NCBI GenBank assembly: GCA_963575645.1
Contig: OY754466.1
Coordinates: 11,324,001-11,388,000, forward strand
Length of the DNA stretch: 64,000 bases
Direction of reading: 5' to 3'
Source: Xanthostigma xanthostigma
Taxonomy: Eukaryota > Arthropoda > Insecta > Raphidioptera > Raphidiidae
Shown: piece by piece, positions 44,201 through 55,032 of the stretch
Layout of the letters: each line of letters begins with the position of its first letter
How positions within the stretch are numbered: position 1 is the stretch's first letter
Program-made: the position numbers and the translations under genes
The notes under the pieces: generated by a model
What the model saw: only the letters and a program-made list of their open reading frames with translations
The model's database searches: none
What the model was told of the DNA's origin: nothing

Positions 44201-44870
44201 CGCGAATATAGAATATCTCGGCAATATATTTTGTCAGTGTAACAATTGGCCCTACGTTGGGCGCCAATTTTATAATGTTTTCTTTGGCCAGGTTTTAATT
44301 TATATTTTGTTACGCAGCGGGTAGGGAAATTAACAGTGACAATTTAGTGAAACAAGTCGGCAAAAAACAGGCATCAAGTCATGCCTTCTTGGTATACGCT
44401 GCTTAAGCCGTTTAAGATAAATGCATACAATATACGTAAGATTTGTTGGTGTAACAATTGGCCCCACGTTGGGCGCCAATTTTACATGTTAGATATATTT
44501 ACATTTACATTTTATATTTTGTTACGCTATGGCAATTAACAGTGACAATTTAGTGAAACAAGTCGGCAAAAAACAGACACCGAGTCGAGCCTTCTTGGTA
44601 CACGTCACATAAACCGTTTAAGATAAATTAATACAATGTATGGAAGATTTGTTGGTGTGACAATTAGCCCCACGTTGGGCGCCACAAATAACACACGTTA
44701 TTTGGTCAGGTTTTAGTCTACATTTTGTTATTATGGAAGATTTGTCGATGTGACAATTGGCCCCACGTTGGGCACTATAAATAACACATGTTGTTTGATC
44801 ATGTTTTGGTATTTTGTTATGCCAGAGAATTAGCAGTAACAACTTTACAGAAGCACGTCCACAAAAAACA
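44201..44870 (-). repeat. tandem array of LTR-retroelement primer-binding-site units
   Basis: Four units start at about 44241, 44453, 44659 and 44752 (spacings 212, 206 and 93 bp). Each holds an 18-nt stretch close to GCCCCACGTTGGGCGCCA; the second unit (44461-44478) is exact. On the minus strand this is the primer-binding site complementary to the 3' end of tRNA-Lys1,2, and it directly follows an LTR-edge-like TAAAAT. Shared leader blocks include CAGTGACAATTTAGTGAAAC and AAGTCGGCAAAAAACAG. The minus frame 44618-44842 is an artefact. Confidence 0.75.
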
Positions 44871-45357
44871 AGCCGTGAGTAGACGTTGCCTAGACTATTA
44901 GAAATATATCAAATCAATATTTGTTCGGTACCTACAATATATCTCCAATCCCGGACGAAGCCGGACCGAACTGGTAGGTATTCAAATATATGAGGTAAAC
45001 CGTCAAGTGTGACTGTTTTGTATCAGCATACAGTGACGATTGTAGCTATTAATAACACATTTTACTGTCTATTTAGGATATAATTACATTCTATTAATGA
45101 CATAATAAGTTCATTAGCGGTTCTATTTATAATTTACGCACGCACAAGTCATTGAAGAAGAAGGTGGAGCGAAGGTACTTCACTGTATACTTCCGTCGAC
45201 TTTGTATCCGCTTATTAAAAGTTAGATAATATCTGACAATATAATTTTGTATGTATACAACAAAAATAAAAGCTCATAAAAATAGAATTTTTGTAATAGG
45301 TGCATTCCAATTGCAACATTACATAATATAATACAGGGAATAGAGACATGTCATAAT
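44871..45357. other. unassigned sequence
   Basis: Nothing recognised. Confidence 0.35.
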
Positions 45358-45793
45358 AGAAAAATTAGAGGAAAGCTAAATTTTTCATGAACCACCTTTC
45401 GTGGTTCTAAACATTATACCAAAAGTCCCCACCGATACATGTGCCGCTAAAAATGTTCACAAAAAACGTTTTTTCGCGAAAATCTCGTCAACGGTGAGTT
45501 TTATGAAAAAACAGTGGTTATCAAATTTGTAGCTTAGAAAATTGCCTACAAAAAACATAGTATTACTTTTTTTCGTAAGACTTACGGTTTTCGATAAAAG
45601 ATTTAAAAAGTTGTAACATTTATATTTATAATGTCATTTTGATTCCTTTGATGCGGTTATATTAACGAATACAATGCATCATACAACATACATCATGCGT
45701 GAACTGGAGCGGTATTGGTGGGGACTTTTGGGGTATTATTTAGAATCACAAAAGGAAGGTTCATACGAAAATCTAGATTCCCCTAATTTTTTC
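45358..45793. mobile_element. TIR element with 80-bp inverted ends
   Basis: Ends AAAAATTAGAGGAA and the inverse of CCCCTAATTTTTT, continuing through ATGAACC, GTGGTTCTAAA and CAAAAGTCCCCACC on both sides. Interior non-coding. Target duplication not resolved. Confidence 0.75.
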
Positions 45794-46374
45794 AAAGTTT
45801 GACTTATTTTTTGTCTTTAGTCCCTGAACTAACAGACTTCTTTTCGGGAACGAAAGTTAGATTTTTCATGCCAATCACATAAAATAAAAGTCCATTTACA
45901 TTATTTATAAAAAAGTGAAAGTAAGAACCGTACAAATAATAATGAGTTCTCAAACTTGGAGTTTGCCTCAAAATTTACAACCTTGTTTTTTTACAGTCAA
46001 ATAAAAAGATTTTGTCACTTCTTATGCATTTATGTATTCATATTATATTTAACTACATACAAAGAGACATTTTAATTATACTAAACGTTTGTTCCCTATT
46101 TATTGTACATTAACCCTGATTACAATGTAGACATTGCATGTCTCCAGGTGATTGAAATCAGCAAATTTTACTTCATTGTGTAATTTGGATACAGTTTTAT
46201 GGCCATTCATTTTAAATTATAAATGTCTATTTCGCTAAATGTCACTTTTATTAATCGTTCTTCCTTTTATTCAGTCATATAGATTTAAATATTAGTTGAA
46301 TTTAGAACAGAGCCGGATTAATCCCACAATCTATCAACTCTTAAAATATATCCCTTTCTTCGTGAACACACTGC
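45794..46374. other. unassigned sequence
   Basis: Nothing recognised. Confidence 0.35.
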
Positions 46375-47200
46375 TAAAAAAAAAAACTCGCGTCGCAGTG
46401 CCAAATCTAGCCGACAATATAGCATATTAAAAATACAGGTATTGTGGCTTTATTACGTGAACTTAAGTTACTCATTAGATAAAACAAAGAAAGTTTACCC
46501 TTAAAACTTAACCAAACCTTTAATAAGCAACGTCCGCACTCAATTAAATACATTATTCAGTATGTAAATCCATAGCATTTTCATAAAATTTCTAAGTCCG
46601 GTTCTGTCGGGGTGGTTTTATTAAAATTTTACTAGTACATTTTAATAATTATTAGAGAATTAAATTTCAAATTTGAAAAAATTCTGAACATTTTTTCAGT
46701 ATTTTTGGGCCCAATAACTTTTTCAACCCCTAAATACAACCCTTATAATGATCCGATTGAGTCCATTTCAAACAAGCTTCGTACGGTGATGAATTCCAAC
46801 ATGTAGACCAAATTTCGTTTAAATCGATTAAGTCTGTAGATAGTTATCATACTCACACATTTATACAGGAGAGTCTCACTAATCCGCCACTTCAGTAGTC
46901 CCGTACGTCTAATAATCCGGCACCCTCCGCTCACGCCTCCCTCATCCCTCTACTGTTATCTTTTTATAAAATGTTTTATTTTATTTACATATTATGAACT
47001 TTTATATACAATCCAATAATTCAAACATTTCAATAATCTGGAACCCCCTAGTTTTTAATAGTGCCGGATTAGTGGGACTCTACTGTATACATATATGTAT
47101 ACACATTTCCAAAAAATGGTATTAAACTATTCAGAAATTTTGGTCCGACCCTTAGATCCGGCCTTATGGCAAATACACTAATAACTATGCCAAATTTGAA
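46375..47200 (+). repeat. dispersed repeat Q, copy 1, interrupted by a MITE
   Basis: Opens after poly-A with ACTCGCGTCGCAGTG, then TGTGGCTTTATTACGTGAAC, TTCTGTCGGGGTGGTTTTA and CCGATTGAGTCCATTTCAAA. After the MITE at 46866-47085 it resumes with GAAATTTTGGTCCGACCC. Copy 2 is 47675-48200, same strand; a 25-bp piece is at 54303-54327. Confidence 0.75.
46864..47087. mobile_element. pogo/Tigger-like MITE, 220 bp
   Basis: Element 46866-47085 has ends CAGGAGAGTCTCACTAATCC and (inverse) CAGTAGAGTCCCACTAATCC, flanked by TA on both sides. It interrupts repeat Q. The CAGTAGAGTC-type end with TA target is typical of pogo/Tigger elements. Confidence 0.9.
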
Positions 47201-47674
47201 ATCTCTGAATACCGTTTGTGTCTGGGCCAGACAGGCTATGTGTTCCGTTTTTCCAATTTTGGTACAGATCGAGTTCTAAAAAATAAAGAAATGAAAGAAT
47301 CATCTGACGTACCTTTGCGACGCTGTTGCCATGATCTTATGAACGATTGCCATTCACAAAACTGTGAACTTTCAGATCCGAGCATTTAAATATAAGTGGA
47401 AGTCATCGAAAGTTCAATTCGAATTTTAAGAAGAATTTTAAACAAAATTTGCATTTTTAATGCCTGTAAACAGTATACGTTATTTACAAAATATGTAATT
47501 GAAATATAAAAAAAAACAGGCATTTGTTTACTTTCATTGAGCGGTGGATATAATTTACATACTTTTAAACCAAACATTGCAGATAAATTTATAAGCACAA
47601 CAATTACGGGTTGGACACAGAAACAATATACCTATTGCAAACAAAGCGAAAATATGTAGTTACACTTTACATAG
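47201..47674. other. unassigned sequence
   Basis: Nothing recognised. Confidence 0.35.
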
Positions 47675-48200
47675 TAAAAAACTCGGGTCGCAGTGCGAAA
47701 CTCTGCTGAAAATATAGTTTATTTGCTAATACAGGCAGTGTGGCTTTATTTTGTGAACTTAACTCTTTTGTTTTTTGACTAAATAAAAAATTTAACCCCT
47801 TAATATATCCCTTAAAATATTTTTTTTTCTTAATTTTAATATTATTATCAATTTACCAAATTAAATCCACCCTTCCCTAAGTAAATCCATATCTACAAAC
47901 TAATGTTATCATAAAATTTTTAAGTGCGGTCCTGTCGGGCCGATTTTAATAAAATTTTGGCAGCACATTTTCATCTTTACTAATGGGTTAAATATCAATT
48001 TTTAAACGATTCGGAGATTTTTTTCCGTATTTTAGGGCCCTATTTTCAACCCCTAAAAACCACCCTTAAAGTGGCCCGATTGGGTCCATTTTAAATAAGC
48101 TTCGTGCGGTAATGGATCTCAATATGTCTTGAAATTTTGGTCCGACCCCTAGGTCCCGCCATCCGACCGACGCAAATAGTGTAAGTGCCTTATGGCAAAT
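47675..48200 (+). repeat. dispersed repeat Q, copy 2
   Basis: Colinear with 46375-47200 (ACTCGGGTCGCAGTG ... GTCCTGTCGGGCCGATTTTA ... TTGGTCCGACCCCTAGGTCC) but without the pogo-like insertion. Confidence 0.75.
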
Positions 48201-48680
48201 ACACCAAAAATACTTTATAATACCAGAATGTTACTAAAAAATGAGTACCACTCTCAAAATAAAATTTCAGTCAATTGGACAACGGGACGCTTCCAACAAA
48301 AAAATACTGTCATTTAACTAAATTATACTCAACTAATGCAACTAGAAGGCAGACATTGTTGTGCCACAGACCTCGCTAGTTTAATAAGTCATGAATATAA
48401 AAAAAAATATTAAATTCAAAAAAAATATTGAGAGGCGTTGGGAGGCTGAACATTTGGGATTATATGTTTTTTTCCGAAAAAATATTTTAAAAAATTAGTC
48501 AGAAAATTAAAAAAAAAATGTCTGCATCTCGACAACAGCCCCGCCTACCGAGTCCAACTACAGCTAAGAACCATCCAAGTGACCCTATAAGTACAAAAAA
48601 AATCATCAAAATCGGTCAAGCCGTTTAGGAGTAGAAGAATTACGAACATCCCCACAAAGGAATTTTATATATATAGATAA
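48201..48680 (-). mobile_element. Helitron 5' part, reverse
   Basis: On the minus strand it starts TCTATATATATAAAATTCC (48679) and continues CTTTGTGGGGATGTTCGTAA and AAACGGCTTGACCGATTTTG, the usual order at insect Helitron 5' ends. Its own 3' end is not clear. Confidence 0.6.
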
Positions 48681-48724
48681 AATAAAGTTTCTGTTAACGC
48701 CTGCGATGACGCAGGTAACGGCTA
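48681..48724 (+). mobile_element. Helitron 3' terminus
   Basis: Hairpin CCTGCG-AT-GACGCAGG, then TAACGGCTAG followed by T. It abuts the 5' end of the reverse Helitron just upstream. Related ends: 55993-56040 (reverse) and 62125-62182. Confidence 0.75.
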
Positions 48725-49439
48725 GTAATAATTAAACAAGGCATGTATGCCAACTAACTCATTTATATTTGACAGATCATTTCCCATTCTCCACTTGTGA
48801 AGAGTTAAAATGATGAAAATATAGCACTTAGAATATTTTATGTAATATTAATGACCACAGTTGTTGAGCGTCTATAATATTTAAATTATATCTCTTTTTT
48901 GTCATTTGTGACACATTTTTATAAAATAGTTAGCATTTTATGAAATTAAAAGCATGCCATGGCAATTAGAGTACATGGTGGGAGTTACGGGTAGGTATGG
49001 TGGAGGGTCGGGTATATATTGCTGAAAAAGCGTATTGAATGATGTATAATAACAATAATATGATTTTTCATGAACATAATTATTTTTACTGTTTAATTCG
49101 ATTGAAACGTATAGCCTATAAGAGTAGTATTAGAATCTTGATAGATAAATTATCAATAAAAATACTATTTATTTAACCCCGAATTATCTATTACGCGATG
49201 TATAGAAAAATGCGTATCAATTTCATCTTTGACTGCCAATAACTTCTCTATTTTTAAAGATATTGATACGAAACAAAAGCCACGATTTAGGTCGATTATA
49301 CCTTTATGAACATGTGTATTTTCAATTTAAGATTCGATAAAGAAAATAATAAATAAAGCTGTTGAAAATGCCATTGCCTTTTTGTCATCGGTTTTTAAGT
49401 TATCAAAAATCCCGCAACTGTAGAAGCCTTTTTCTGGCC
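48725..49439. other. unassigned sequence
   Basis: Nothing recognised. Confidence 0.35.
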
Positions 49440-50030
49440 ATACCTTTGCAGAAAGGATTGTCAAAATAATTTGACTTGACAATGACCTTAGATTGTGATC
49501 ATATAATAATTACAGTTTTCATATATCAGGAACAGTCTAATGTCGTATTCAAACTCTCTGTCATCCAGAACATTAGATTGTACTCACACAAAAACAAATT
49601 ATTGTTCTACACAGAAAAAAATCGCTTCTCAAGCTAAATTTTTATCAAATTGCGTAAAAAAACGTTACTTCGAAGTGGAAACTGTACAAAAAAAAACTGA
49701 ACTGAATGAATACACAGTTTAGTAAAAATATCGCTTCCTTCGATCAATTATTTTTCGAGCAGGATCGATTAGAAACTCTACAATGCTTTTTATTTTGAGA
49801 AATATCTTCAGTATATAGTAGTGTTGATCCAATAGAATGCCACGATGAAAAAAGTTTTGGTTGAGGTCCTGAAGATGAAAATACATTTTTCGAAAAGTTG
49901 GCCACTAGCTTAACATTGATAAAGTTTATTTCTGATCCTCAACCAAACCTTCCTTCAATGAGAAATATGTATGTTCACAATATAAGATCATTGTCAAATC
50001 AGATTTTCTGACAATGCTTTCTGCAACTGA
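49440..50030 (+). repeat. dispersed repeat H, copy 2, with a 154-bp insertion
   Basis: Plus-strand counterpart of 3897-4475. It lacks the MITE found there and carries family B at 49806-49959. The frame 49540-49722 crosses the repeat and is not called. Confidence 0.7.
49797..49968 (+). repeat. compact ribozyme-motif element (family B) with 9-bp duplication
   Basis: Element 49806-49959 is flanked by GAGAAATAT (49797-49805 and 49960-49968). The unoccupied GAGAAATAT is seen once in repeat H copy 1 (3901-3909, reverse). Inside: an outer stem GGTTGAGG/CCTCAACC, CTGAAGA 49869-49875, a GAAAA/TTTTTC stem and GAAA 49892-49895. A hammerhead-like three-way fold can be drawn with the outer stem as stem I; the third stem would be short. 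Confidence 0.8.
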
Positions 50031-50058
50031 GGATATGCGTAGCCATCTAGCTTTGTTA

Positions 50059-50601
50059 TAAAGCGGCCCATAGACGATCAATATTATTGCGCAATATTTG
50101 GGTTTGTGCAATATAATTGACGAGATTAGAAGGCGCAATATATTGTATGATTTTCAAAATCTTGAAAATATATAGCACAAACGAGGAAATAATGTGCCGT
50201 CTGTTGTCAAGATTGCGCAATATCCCGTCAGTTGATCTCATGTAGCGGTCGTTTCAACAAGTCGTCTCAACTACGCCTCATCATAGGTGACAAGAAAGCC
50301 GAAAGACAATTTATTGTTGAATTTATCGAGGTGTATCGTGGTCTTCCGGCTCTATGAAATCCAAAGACTAGTAATCGTGACAACATGATGACTGAAGCTC
50401 CGGTGGAGACTGTTTGCACAATGTGGCTGTACCGTCTGTGCTCGCAATTGAGCAATATATTGCACAACCTTCAATATCGTCTCCATACAGTACATTTTTT
50501 TGCACAAACCAAAATATTGTACAATAATATTGACCATCTAGGGGCCGCCGTCAAAATATTTTGCAATTGCACAATAATACTGAGCGTCTATAGCCGCTTA
50601 A
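50059..50601. mobile_element. PIF/Harbinger-like element with MADF remnant
   Basis: Element 50062-50598 has ends AGCGGCCCATAGACG and (inverse) AGCGGCTATAGACG, flanked by the 3-bp duplication TAA. Subterminal AATATTATTG-GCAATAT blocks are inverted. Bases 50307-50396 encode QFIVEFIEVYRGLPAL, a stop at the place of a tryptophan (50355-50357), then NPKTSNRD, which resembles the MADF domain of the DNA-binding protein that accompanies Harbinger transposases. The frame is dead. MADF assignment is from memory of the E-x-YR-x-LPALW pattern. Confidence 0.75.
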
Positions 50602-51238
50602 AAGTACGCATTCGTTACAGATCGGGAATCATCGGCGTAGCTGCGTATCGTCACACCCACAGCCACAGAGGAAGGCAAATGCCTCCACAGGCACCTTGCT
50701 CCCTCATCACCTCTATTTATTTTCTACCTACAATCTACATTATCTATGCACATTATAAGACCATGTCTTACCTCTAACATATACAAGCTGTTCCCTACTC
50801 ATGTTCCCGTAAACACATCAAGCACGTGTTGGACACACACAGAGTTCCTTAGTGTTCGTATGACGTATTTATGGGTCGCAATCGTTGCTTGACAAATATC
50901 ATACCCCAACCTACAAATTGGTCGTTGAAATATATTGATGCTGTTTGGTTATAGATTATTATTTTCAAAGAAGTCGAGTATGCATGAGTCATTATTCGCA
51001 CTATTAAAATCAATTTGGGGCATTCCACAAACTAAGTAGTTCTAATAAATATTGACACGTACAATAGCGACACCGGGCGGCTTTTTTTTGATAGTTGATA
51101 TAGTCGTGGTTCTTGTCTCCACTATATAATAGAAATATGACAATTGTCGTTCCTGATGAGATAGAGACTTGAAGTTTTTAAAATATCTCAGAATTAGATG
51201 ACAATACAAGATGTAGGAAAATAATAAAAGAAATAATA
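50602..51238. other. unassigned sequence
   Basis: Nothing recognised. The frame 50385-50777 starts in the element above and is not a gene. Confidence 0.35.
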
Positions 51239-51692
51239 TTTTTTTAATATACCACGTTTTTAAAACGAACTAAAAAGTAAAATATAATTTAGTCGATACA
51301 TATAATTAATTGTTACTTCTTTACCGTTGTAAAGCACCGATGAGTAGCCGGCCCATTAGCTCCGTTGATTAGGGAGTCGTGCTAATAACGAGAAGGTCGC
51401 GGGTTCGATCCCGCATCGGCCATGAAATATTTTTATTTTTTCACGGTGTATTTTACCAAGTAATTAAATGACAACACAAGTAAATACTAAAAAGTATAAA
51501 ATAATTTCTTTACAGCCAGATTTTTAACTTGTAGGATTTGAAACGAAAAACGTGGGGCGCATCTATTTATGAGATAAAACGAATAATGCGTCCCACGTTT
51601 TTCGTTTCAAATCCTACAAGTTAGAAATATGTCTGTAAAGAAATTATTTTATACTTTTAAGTGCGTTTCAAAAACGTGGTATAAATAAAAAA
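51239..51692. repeat. nested foldback carrying a tRNA-Ile-like body
   Basis: The outer arms (51239-51284 and 51647-51692) share ATACCACGTTTTT and AAAGTA-AAAATA. An inner pair (about 51490-51560 and 51586-51655) shares ATAATTTCTTTACAG, AACTTGTAGGATTTGAAACG and AAAAACGTGGG. The tRNA-like body lies between the outer left arm and the inner foldback. Confidence 0.8.
51350..51422 (+). tRNA. tRNA-Ile(AAT)-like, probably a pseudogene
   Basis: 73 nt starting GGCCCATTAGCTC and ending in a genomic CCA-like GGCCA; the anticodon loop reads CTAATAA with AAT. The acceptor has one mismatch (GGCCCAT/ATCGGCC), the D-arm is altered, the anticodon stem has one mismatch, and the T-loop lacks one C (GGGTTCGATCCCGC). 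It is very close to the eukaryotic tRNA-Ile consensus but too damaged to be confidently functional. Confidence 0.6.
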
Positions 51693-51802
51693 TGCACTTC
51701 TTTCGTTTTTCTAAATACAGCGGGGGCCAATCTAGGTTGCACAGCGGGTGCCTCATGTTCTTTTCAATACAGCTCAAGGCAGAATACGTTACGGGGCTCG
51801 TG

Positions 51803-52285
51803 CTTACAGACAGTGTTGCCAGAACTTTTTTGTTTTGCATACTAGATCAGGGTTGAAAAAAAGTAGAAAAAAGTACTAGAATTTTTTTAAGATTTGCCAA
51901 CCACAAATGACCTTTTTTTTAACAACCTGGCTTAAATAATTTTGTTGTTGTGTGCACAATTGGAGAGCAAAAAAAAATTAAAAAATTTAAAAGAAAACGA
52001 ATGACCTTTTTTTTTAACAACCTAATTTCACAAATTTTATAAATTTTATCGTATATGGGCACAATGTCACAATGTAGGAGAGCGAAAAAAAAAGATCCTT
52101 TCATTTCCACAATAAAAAAAAGTCTTTTTTTGGTAATTTCCATTTTTTCGTTTGTTGTGGTGGGTGTGTGGACATTGGGTATTAAAAAGTACTAGATTTT
52201 TGCTTCAACGTACTAGCGTACAGAAAATGCCAAAAAAGTACTAGATCTAGTACAATTGTACTAGACTGGCAACACTGCTTACAGA
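51803..52285. mobile_element. hAT-type element, 467 bp
   Basis: Element 51811-52277 has perfect ends CAGTGTTGCCAG / CTGGCAACACTG and the perfect 8-bp duplication CTTACAGA (51803-51810 and 52278-52285). AGTACTAGA motifs repeat near both ends. The minus frame 51919-52143 is a repeat shadow. Confidence 0.95.
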
Positions 52286-53290
52286 TACCTAGATATATAC
52301 AAGCCATTGACACTAGAATTATACGCAAGGGTAACTTAAATAGGATTATTATGTTATTTACTCAGTTAAGACCACCAATTCTGTTCCTGTATTGACAATG
52401 TCAACGATATTAAAGGTCTTTGTTTTATTCCCATCGTACTAATACAATGTACACACATTATTTGTAGTAGGAAAGTTCGAGAGAGTCGTGAGCAAATATA
52501 TTTTTACGTGATGCTATTTAACCTCGTTAAAAGTACGTTTTCACGTGATAGTAAAAGTCCTGACTTTTGTCGTGTGATAACTTTTGGTAATGTTTTCGAA
52601 TAATTTAATGTTTTGACAATAAACATGACGCCACGTGAAGTAGTTTTAATAGATGTCCGTGTTGGCGAAATTATAAAGTTTGAAAACAAATCTATCTCTA
52701 TATATACAGTACCTATATGTAAACACGTAAGGTGCACATAGGGAAATTAGCAATGGGAAAAAATACTTGGATCAGAGTTAGCCATGACTGCATTAATTGT
52801 TATTTCTATTGAATTATGGTGGTACTCTTGAGGATTTCTATTTTAATTTGATTTATTTTTATTTTACTTGTTTTTTTTAATAATAAAAAGCTTTTATAAA
52901 TCATTATTCTATTTTTTTTGTACAAAAATAATACAAAAAAACAAGTCCATCTGTTTGGAAACATTTCATTCAAAAATTGTCTGACTGGTATGACGTATGT
53001 GTGTTGGTAAATTAGTGACCCAATGTCTTTAGGTTCTATACGAATAGGCGGAGATATTTGATTTCGCACCATATTTAAGTATTTTTGGGAATTTAATGTC
53101 CCATTAATAAAAAAGTCCGATTATGTTGTAATCATTTGAATATTTTCTTCGGTAGTAGGTATACACATTCATTTTGCAAAAGAATATTATCTGTCAAATT
53201 GAAAAACAAGATTTCAAGGCTCAGTCTGATCCAGTCATTTTTCCCAATGTTAATTTCCTTATGTGCACCTTACGTGTTTACATACTGTAT
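52286..53290. other. unassigned sequence
   Basis: No gene recognised. Several short frames overlap but none has a motif I know. Confidence 0.35.
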
Positions 53291-53500
53291 ATTAAAATCT
53301 CGTGTCACAGTGTTTGTTATCAAACTCCTCCGAAACGGCTTGACCGATTTTTATGAACTTTTTGTGTATACTTGTTAGGTCTGAGAATAGGTCGTAGGCT
53401 ATTTTTTATACCCCTAGGTGACAAGGGTAGCCCCCTCCAGAATTTTTTTTATTTATTTTTTGAACAAAAATTTATTATTATTTTTTTATGATCTGCCATT
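53291..53500 (+). repeat. retroelement/Helitron-like segment
   Basis: TTAAAATCTCGTGTCACAGT, AACGGCTTGACCGATTTTTA and GGTCGTAGGCTATTTTTTAT occur in the order I recall for insect Helitron 5' regions. No terminus found. Confidence 0.45.
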
Positions 53501-54301
53501 AAAAAATACTTATAGCCCTAAATTTTCACCGTTCTACCACCAACCCCTATTTTAAATGACGATATTAGTATTTTTCTAAATTTGAAATGAATGACTTACT
53601 TTTACCTAAAATATTCGTTTTGAGAAGAACATTCAGTAAGCGAAAAAGCTCGATTTTGAACCTTAAAGCCCCTTTGTAGGGCCCCTAAAAAGGTCTAAAA
53701 GGGTTCAGAGTTGAATATATCATAATTTTAATTCGGTTACTTAATATTATCTTAAATACTTTTTTCGGGATGAAATACTGCTCATGCCTGTATAACTACT
53801 GTAATTTTATGATCGCAATTTAAAGTCATTGTCAACTCTATTTTTTTGACAATAATTTCTGTAATAGCTATCATAAATATATAAGTAGAAACAAACATAT
53901 TTTTACCCGAATAAATTTTTCATTTATGAAGCTTGTTTTGTAATTTTTGGTAGTATATTCGAGTTTTAATATTTTCGTATCTCATTTTTAATTAAAAATG
54001 TTTGAGAAAGTTGATACATTTTGTCAATAATTGATAATATGTACATTAAATATATAATATATTCAGTTATTTGCTTTATATACTCAACGGGGAAAAACCA
54101 ATTAGAGAACAGAGCACACTGAAAAGGTAGAATAATAACAAATGATGAAGTAAGGTATAACATACAATATGTAAGTAAACAGGGAAACTAATTTTGTGGT
54201 CACATGGCACATTGGCTTATGTCAATTTTTTGACAAAATACAGGAAATGCAAATTTTATTCTCCAGTACACCTACTTATCAAATTGCACGAAATACAAAA
54301 A
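53501..54301. other. unassigned sequence
   Basis: Nothing recognised. Confidence 0.35.
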
Positions 54302-54400
54302 AAAAAAAAAAAAAACTCGGGTCGCAGTGTTTGCTGAAGATGAGAGCATAGCTCCCGAAATGTACATCCGCTAATAAAACTGTTGTGTAACTATTCTATA
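54302..54400 (+). repeat. junction of repeat Q start and ribozyme-motif family A arm
   Basis: Poly-A and ACTCGGGTCGCAGTG (start of repeat Q) run directly into TTTGCTGAAGATGAGAGCAT-AGCTCCCGAAA, one arm of the 1779-1953 element, followed by ACATCCGCTAATAAAACTGT. CTGAAGA 54334-54340, GAAA 54357-54360. Confidence 0.75.
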
Positions 54401-54585
54401 TTTATTATTTTTGATAGAAGGAGTTCGCGTACAATGAATACGAATGGGCGTGTCGAGAAAATTTCTTCCTACACTACTCTAACAGCCAACCAATCGGCTC
54501 TTCATTTGTAACTCGTTCCCCCCACTTCGGACGGTGTCGTTTTTCGTTACGCTGTTTAAATGGTTTCGTGTGAAAAAGGCACAAT

Positions 54586-55032
54586 ATAGTGTAAACTCTA
54601 TTTAACATCACTCGATATAACGACAAACTCCTTAAAACGTCGAAATTACTTAACTCTAGTTGGTTTACCTTGTTGCTTATACAATGATACACTCTAAATA
54701 ACGACAGCGATACGTCATCATTAAGCAATAAACAGCACTTGTTTGTTATTTGTCTGAAAAATTAGTCGGTAAATTTTTTTATTGTTTGTTATTTTGTTGC
54801 TTTGTTGTCGGCATCATGCGTACCGAAGATTCTAAGAAATTCGAATTTTTGTTTGTTTGAGATAGTATGAATGTTTGTTGGTCAGTTGTAAATTCTATAT
54901 ATTATGAGTAAATACATGTTATAGTAAAAAAATATTTTGGATTATTTCTTCTCTCCGTTTAACGACAACTCTCAATAACGCCACAAAGTGCGCAGTCCCT
55001 TGAGTGTCGCTATATATAGAGTTTACACTGTA
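54586..55032 (+). mobile_element. pogo-like MITE, copy 2, full length
   Basis: Element 54588-55030 has ends TAGTGTAAACTCTATTTAAC and (inverse) CAGTGTAAACTCTATATATA with TA on both sides. ACGACAAACTCC and GTCGTTAAACGG-type blocks recur. It is the unoccupied counterpart of the hAT site at 40158 and carries a 30-bp insertion at 54752-54781. Confidence 0.88.
54739..54794 (+). repeat. 30-bp insertion with 13-bp target duplication
   Basis: TTGTTTGTTATTT (54739-54751) is repeated at 54782-54794 around 30 bp reading GTCTGAAAAATTAGTCGGTA then AATTTTTTTA. That is the terminus of family C. Copy 1 of the host element (near 40600) has TTGTTTGTTATTT once, with no insert. Confidence 0.88.

Noticed and set aside
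51350-51422. Functional tRNA-Ile gene
   Set aside because: One acceptor mismatch, one anticodon-stem mismatch, an altered D-arm and a shortened T-loop make a pseudogene or transposon part more likely.
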